Shown: in pieces, positions 7,719-10,363 of the stretch | How positions within the stretch are numbered: the stretch's first letter is position 1 | Layout of the letters: each line of letters opens with the position of its first letter | Assembly (NCBI GenBank): GCA_002319915.1 | Contig: DCFQ01000005.1 | Coordinates: forward strand, 716 to 11,078 | Direction of reading: 5' to 3' | Origin: Bacteroidales bacterium UBA1800 | GTDB taxonomy: Bacteria > Bacteroidota > Bacteroidia > Bacteroidales > VadinHA17 | Length of the DNA: 10,363 nt | Program-made: the position numbers and the translations under genes | The notes under the pieces: generated by a model | The model's input: the letters and a program-made list of their open reading frames with translations, nothing else | Database searches by the model: none | What the model was told of the DNA's origin: nothing

Positions 7719-8441
7719 TTATTTAACCTGGTGCAGAAGTTTATCAAAATATTTTACAGCCGGAACAAAACTTTCGGCTTCCTGCTTTGAGATCCTTAGC
7801 CTGGATGTCCTCATATAGCTTTTTACCGCCTGCTTATGATCGCCAAGAACCCTGAAAAAACTGTTCTTCCGCTTCACCAGGAAAATGCCGTCTCTTGTTT
7901 CCAGGTAGAACTTCTGTGACTGATCGAAAAGATCATATTTATTGTCGACGGCAAGGGCCATAATATTTTTCTTGTACTTCACAAAAAAGGAAACATCGCC
8001 CTCGTATAATACCCTTACATAACCAGCCAAACCGGACGTCGAATCAGTAAGCCTTTTGAAATCGTACTTCTTGTCGGGAAAGCTAAGGCTGAACCTGTCA
8101 GTAATTTCCTTATTCATCTGAATGACGATCCCCTTGTCGTTAACCAAAATCAATTCATCGTTATAAATATCGTACTTCAGCTTCGATACATCATACGCAT
8201 GATTCCCGATCGTGACTGACCCGTTGTGAAAATCGCCGGAAAAGAGGAACTGGTCCCCTTTTATTTTACTGTAGAGGTTCCTCCATGCCCTCCCATTGTA
8301 CAGTACTTGTCGCTCGATCGAATCTGTCTCCTGATACCAGACCCCGGTGCAAGGAGAATTTAGGACCGATCCCGTGGCTGACATGAAAATCAGCAAAACA
8401 GGGATCGTCAACAGCAATCTTTTTCTGAAATAATGAATCAT
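7719..8441 (-). CDS. Exported protein of unknown function, first gene of the receptor operon
   Basis: I do not recognise a named family. The 240-residue product has a signal peptide (about residues 1-25: RKRLLL followed by a hydrophobic run and SATGS) and no lipobox, so it is likely soluble and periplasmic. Two parts are suggested: a beta-rich N-terminal half (45-115) containing YNGRAWRNLY and KLKYDIYNDELILV, and a C-terminal half ending in a basic amphipathic stretch (203-240: KQAVKSYMRTSRLRISK, then ESFVPAVKYFDKLL). Similar unnamed exported proteins with an LKYDIYxDEL segment and a YxRxxKLxxSK-like end recur in Bacteroidota as I recall them, but no function is attached. The ATG at 8441 is chosen; an in-frame GTG at 8462 would lie inside the 12-bp palindrome and add only seven residues. 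The TAA stop is separated by one base from the receptor's ATG, which implies translational coupling and a shared job with the receptor. Confidence 0.78.
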   Translation of the reverse strand: MIHYFRKRLLLTIPVLLIFMSATGSVLNSPCTGVWYQETDSIERQVLYNGRAWRNLYSKIKGDQFLFSGDFHNGSVTIGNHAYDVSKLKYDIYNDELILVNDKGIVIQMNKEITDRFSLSFPDKKYDFKRLTDSTSGLAGYVRVLYEGDVSFFVKYKKNIMALAVDNKYDLFDQSQKFYLETRDGIFLVKRKNSFFRVLGDHKQAVKSYMRTSRLRISKQEAESFVPAVKYFDKLLHQVK

Positions 8442-8452
8442 AAGCTGGTTAA

Positions 8453-8464
8453 TTGTGATCACAA
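8453..8464. promoter_or_regulatory. Perfect 12-bp palindrome TTGTGATCACAA upstream of the receptor operon
   Basis: The two 6-base halves are exact reverse complements. The site is 12 bp upstream of the lead gene's ATG. It has TGTGA/TCACA half-sites as in CRP/FNR-type operators but no spacer between them, so it does not fit the classical 16-bp CRP site. If bound, a regulator here would overlap the start of the transcript and act as a repressor. This is inference from position and symmetry only. Confidence 0.25.
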
Positions 8465-8769
8465 ATAGTCAAGGTACGAGATTCGAAAGTTGCAACGCGG
8501 TGTCCTCAGGGAAATACTAAAATTACCGGAATAACCAGTTCAAAATTTTTCATAGCTCAGGTTTAAGAAATAAGAGAGGATAAAATTATGGATTTATGGG
8601 ATATTATTCGGATGTTTTGGAAAATTAAGGAATTTTAACTTTCGGCTTGTAGTCAGATAATGAAGATCAGTGGCTGTTTACGGGCAAATTTGAGTAATAA
8701 TATTTACCTGGCAATTAGAGTGCAATATGGCTATTCCAGTCAATTTCCTGAGGAGTCTGTATCAAGTCG

Positions 8770-8824
8770 GCCGGGGAACCGGCAACCGTGCATTGCCAGC
8801 GACAGGATTATTTCCGGCAGTGCA
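8770..8824. repeat. Two adjacent hairpin-forming inverted repeats downstream of the fucosidase
   Basis: GCCGG-GGAA-CCGGC (8770-8783) is a perfect 5-bp stem closed by a GNRA-type loop when read on the plus strand. Next to it, TGCATTGCC (8789-8797) pairs with GGCAGTGCA (8816-8824), with one G-U wobble on the plus strand and one mismatch on the minus strand. They sit 20-74 bp past the fucosidase stop, where 3'-end or RNA-stabilising structures would be expected. No U-tract follows in either direction. Confidence 0.25.
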
Positions 8825-8843
8825 AATTCATGATCCAAAACCC

Positions 8844-10250
8844 TTATTTTAATATATTTTTCAGCCTGAAAACGTATGCAAGCTGGAAATCCCCAGGGCC
8901 AAGAACTGGTGGTTTGATCAGTATCCTGCTGCCAGATTTTCTGAACCCGACCTCTTTTCCAGTCCCAAGCATCGATGCCAGAGGATTCCCCACAGAACCG
9001 ATCCCATTCAGTACTATCTCATTATCAGGCCACTTAAGGCAAATGACATACAGATCCTTGTTCTTTCTTGTCAAGAAAATTGTCTTACTCAGCTCCGGAT
9101 TGATGGATTTCAGGTCGCCGGGTTTTCTAAAAGCTCTCGTACCATAGATTGCTTCACCGTTGACATCGAGCCACCGGCCAATATCAAGAAGCCTCTGCTG
9201 CATAATCGGGGAAATAGTCCCGTCTCCAGCCGGACCTATATCAAGGAGCAGGTTTCCCCCTGCGGCAACTGTAGAAATCAACAGCTTCACAAGGTCAGCC
9301 GACGAAGTATAGTCCTCTGCATTTTCTGTCCTGTTGAACCCAAATGACGTCCCAATGCCGCGGCACTCCTCCCATGGCTTTATATTGGCATCTTCCAGTC
9401 CTTCCTTGTCGCCGACCAATCCGTATTCCGTGGTATAGAAACCTCCATGCCTGCTTCTTGTTTCACTTCCCCATCTGTCATTCACAACAACCGTCTCCCT
9501 AACAGGCGACTGGTTAAAGAGCCACTCAAGGTACTGCTCACTTTTCCATTCTGCGCTAGTGTGATCCCATTCACCATCGGTCCATACCAGGTCGGGTTCA
9601 TACCTGACAACCAGATCTTTCATCTGCGGGATCATATGATTGTCAACATAATTTTCGAGGTTACTTTGATAGACCGGGTTAAACCATTCATACAGGGAAT
9701 AATAGAACCCCATATGCAAACCCGTCTTCTTGACTGCCTTTGTCAGATCCCCGCACAGGTCCCGGTGCGGTCCGACATCTGCGCTGTTCCAGTTCCAACT
9801 TTGAGCACTGGGCCAGAGCGCAAACCCTTCATGATGCTTTGAGGTCAGAACAATATATCTCGCTCCTGCCCTCCTGAACAAGTCCGCCCACTGATCCGGA
9901 TTGAAAAGTTCCGCTTTGAACATAGGAGCAAAATCCTGGTATCTGAAGTTTGGGCCGTAAGTCTTAAGATGAAAATCACGGAAATATTTATTCACTTTGC
10001 TGCCTGAGTTGACCAGCTTGTTCCAGTACCACTCTGCATACCTGTCATAGACGCTTATGCTGTCGCCGAAAGGTGCCCATGCCGGAACAGAATAGACTCC
10101 CCAGTGAATAAAAATACCGAATTTCGCATCCTGGTACCAGCCGGGAACGGGCCGCTTATCGAGAGATTCCCAATTTGGCTGATAATTTTGTCCATACGCG
10201 GTGACAATCAAAGTCAGGATTGCAGCAGTGAGAAAAAGTAATCTTTTCAT
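8844..10250 (-). CDS. Secreted GH29 alpha-L-fucosidase
   Basis: The 468-residue enzyme should hydrolyse terminal alpha-L-fucose from glycans with retention of configuration, in the periplasm or outside the cell. A signal peptide (1-20, ending AYG before QN) is clear. The catalytic (beta/alpha)8-like domain spans about 30-370 and shows GH29 hallmarks: KFGIFIHWGVYSVPAW (H49), SKHHEGFALW (H139 and H140, which by homology contact fucose), GFYYSLYEW, and LVWTDGEWDH, where D225 is the expected nucleophile. The acid/base is poorly conserved in GH29; E275, E284, E287 and E294 are candidates. GNLLLDIGPAGDG (332-344) is another typical block. A C-terminal beta-sandwich occupies about 375-468; no extra carbohydrate-binding module is seen. 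The ATG at 10250 is chosen for the signal peptide; an in-frame TTG at 10334 would add 28 residues ahead of it. No SusC/SusD, sulfatase or other glycosidase adjoins it, so it looks stand-alone within the window. Linkage preference cannot be read from the sequence. Confidence 0.95.
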   Translation of the reverse strand: MKRLLFLTAAILTLIVTAYGQNYQPNWESLDKRPVPGWYQDAKFGIFIHWGVYSVPAWAPFGDSISVYDRYAEWYWNKLVNSGSKVNKYFRDFHLKTYGPNFRYQDFAPMFKAELFNPDQWADLFRRAGARYIVLTSKHHEGFALWPSAQSWNWNSADVGPHRDLCGDLTKAVKKTGLHMGFYYSLYEWFNPVYQSNLENYVDNHMIPQMKDLVVRYEPDLVWTDGEWDHTSAEWKSEQYLEWLFNQSPVRETVVVNDRWGSETRSRHGGFYTTEYGLVGDKEGLEDANIKPWEECRGIGTSFGFNRTENAEDYTSSADLVKLLISTVAAGGNLLLDIGPAGDGTISPIMQQRLLDIGRWLDVNGEAIYGTRAFRKPGDLKSINPELSKTIFLTRKNKDLYVICLKWPDNEIVLNGIGSVGNPLASMLGTGKEVGFRKSGSRILIKPPVLGPGDFQLAYVFRLKNILK

Positions 10251-10270
10251 TGGATTGTAGTTTATCGGAA

Positions 10271-10278
10271 TAAATATA
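10271..10278 (-). promoter_or_regulatory. Possible -7 element of the fucosidase promoter
   Basis: Read on the minus strand, TATATTTA matches seven of eight positions of the Bacteroidota -7 consensus TAnnTTTG. It lies 20 bp upstream of the fucosidase ATG, which would give a very short leader. A TTG occurs upstream (10294-10292, inside CCTTGC), but its spacing of about 13 bp is shorter than the usual 19-21 bp, so the assignment is weak. Confidence 0.22.
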
Positions 10279-10338
10279 CGAATTAAATCAGCAAGGCAGT
10301 GATTCGAAGGGGTTTGAAGGTCTTGATCGTGCAATCGT

Positions 10339-10363
10339 GCGATTGAGCGATTGAGCGATTGAG
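10339..10363. repeat. Tandem GCGATTGA octamer repeat, continuing out of the window
   Basis: Three exact copies of GCGATTGA occupy 10339-10362, and a fourth begins at 10363, the last base given. The preceding stretch contains the inverted partner CAATCG (10332-10337), which with CGATTG (10340-10345) forms a 6-bp stem around TG. The array therefore seems to start at a point of inverted symmetry. It lies in the upstream region of the fucosidase gene, about 90 bp from its ATG. Copy number is unknown because the window ends inside it. Arrays of this kind occur between genes in Bacteroidota, where they may vary in length; any effect on expression is inference. Confidence 0.7.

Larger units (their letters stand above)
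8442..8843. promoter_or_regulatory. 402-bp intergenic region upstream of the receptor operon
   Basis: No gene is supported here. The stretch at about 8520-8720 is AT-rich. The part next to the operon should hold its promoter, but no exact minus-strand TAnnTTTG is found; TACCTTGA (8477-8470) is a poor match. Just upstream of the first ATG is the perfect palindrome TTGTGATCACAA (8453-8464), and GTTGCAAC (8489-8496) is another short one. Close to the fucosidase end are a 5-bp hairpin with a GGAA loop (8770-8783) and an imperfect 9-bp inverted repeat (8789-8797 with 8816-8824). Neither is followed by a T-tract on the minus strand, so an intrinsic terminator is not demonstrated. A 16-codon plus-strand frame at 8588-8638 is too short to support. 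Confidence 0.35.

Noticed and set aside
8588..8638. 16-residue plus-strand peptide (MDLWDIIRMFWKIKEF) with an upstream GAGAGG
   Set aside because: It is too short, lies in AT-rich intergenic DNA, has an over-long spacing to the GAGAGG, and has no promoter or toxin-antitoxin context.
8770..8824. Intrinsic terminator for the fucosidase
   Set aside because: Hairpins are present but no T-tract follows on the minus strand; kept only as inverted repeats.
8442..8843. CRISPR, tRNA or riboswitch in the longest gap
   Set aside because: No regularly spaced repeats, no cloverleaf and no recognisable riboswitch core were seen on either strand.
10251..10334. N-terminal extension of the fucosidase from a TTG at 10334
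   Set aside because: It would bury the signal peptide 28 residues in and run over the likely promoter.

Overview
The window looks like a chromosomal segment from the Bacteroidota, probably a Bacteroidales/Marinilabiliales-type environmental or gut-associated organism. The evidence is family content: a TonB-dependent receptor with an N-terminal STN domain and a carboxypeptidase-regulatory-like domain, a DUF4249 lipoprotein, an MG2/plug-like exported protein, and a DoxX domain fused to a TIM-barrel-like domain. Start sites have few Shine-Dalgarno sequences, and there is an octamer repeat of a kind common between genes in this phylum. The species cannot be named from the sequence.

All six supported genes lie on the minus strand, so transcription runs from right to left. 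At the right edge (10339-10363) is an octamer tandem repeat that continues out of the window. Next comes a stand-alone secreted GH29 alpha-L-fucosidase (8844-10250). A 402-bp non-coding gap (8442-8843) separates it from a tightly packed four-gene operon: a small exported protein of unknown function (7719-8441), the TonB-dependent receptor (4988-7717), the DUF4249 lipoprotein (3847-4983) and a 728-residue MG2/plug-like exported protein (1650-3836). The gaps inside this operon are only 1, 4 and 10 bp. After a 228-bp gap, a DoxX/TIM-barrel membrane fusion protein (1-1421) runs off the left edge without a stop.

Working model: the four-gene operon builds an outer-membrane uptake or assembly unit. 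The receptor would be the TonB-driven gate, the DUF4249 lipoprotein its surface or periplasmic partner (by analogy with SusC/SusD), and the MG2/plug-like protein and the small lead protein accessory envelope factors. The substrate is unknown. No FecI/FecR pair is visible to go with the STN domain. The fucosidase would release L-fucose from glycans in the periplasm or outside the cell, but nothing in the sequence ties it to the receptor operon.

The most unusual gene is the left-edge fusion. It has four DoxX-like membrane segments, a basic linker with a twin-arginine (Tat-like) motif before a fifth hydrophobic segment, and then a soluble domain resembling aldo/keto-reductase-type TIM barrels with a histidine-rich patch. 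This suggests a membrane-tethered enzyme whose soluble domain may be exported by a separate route.
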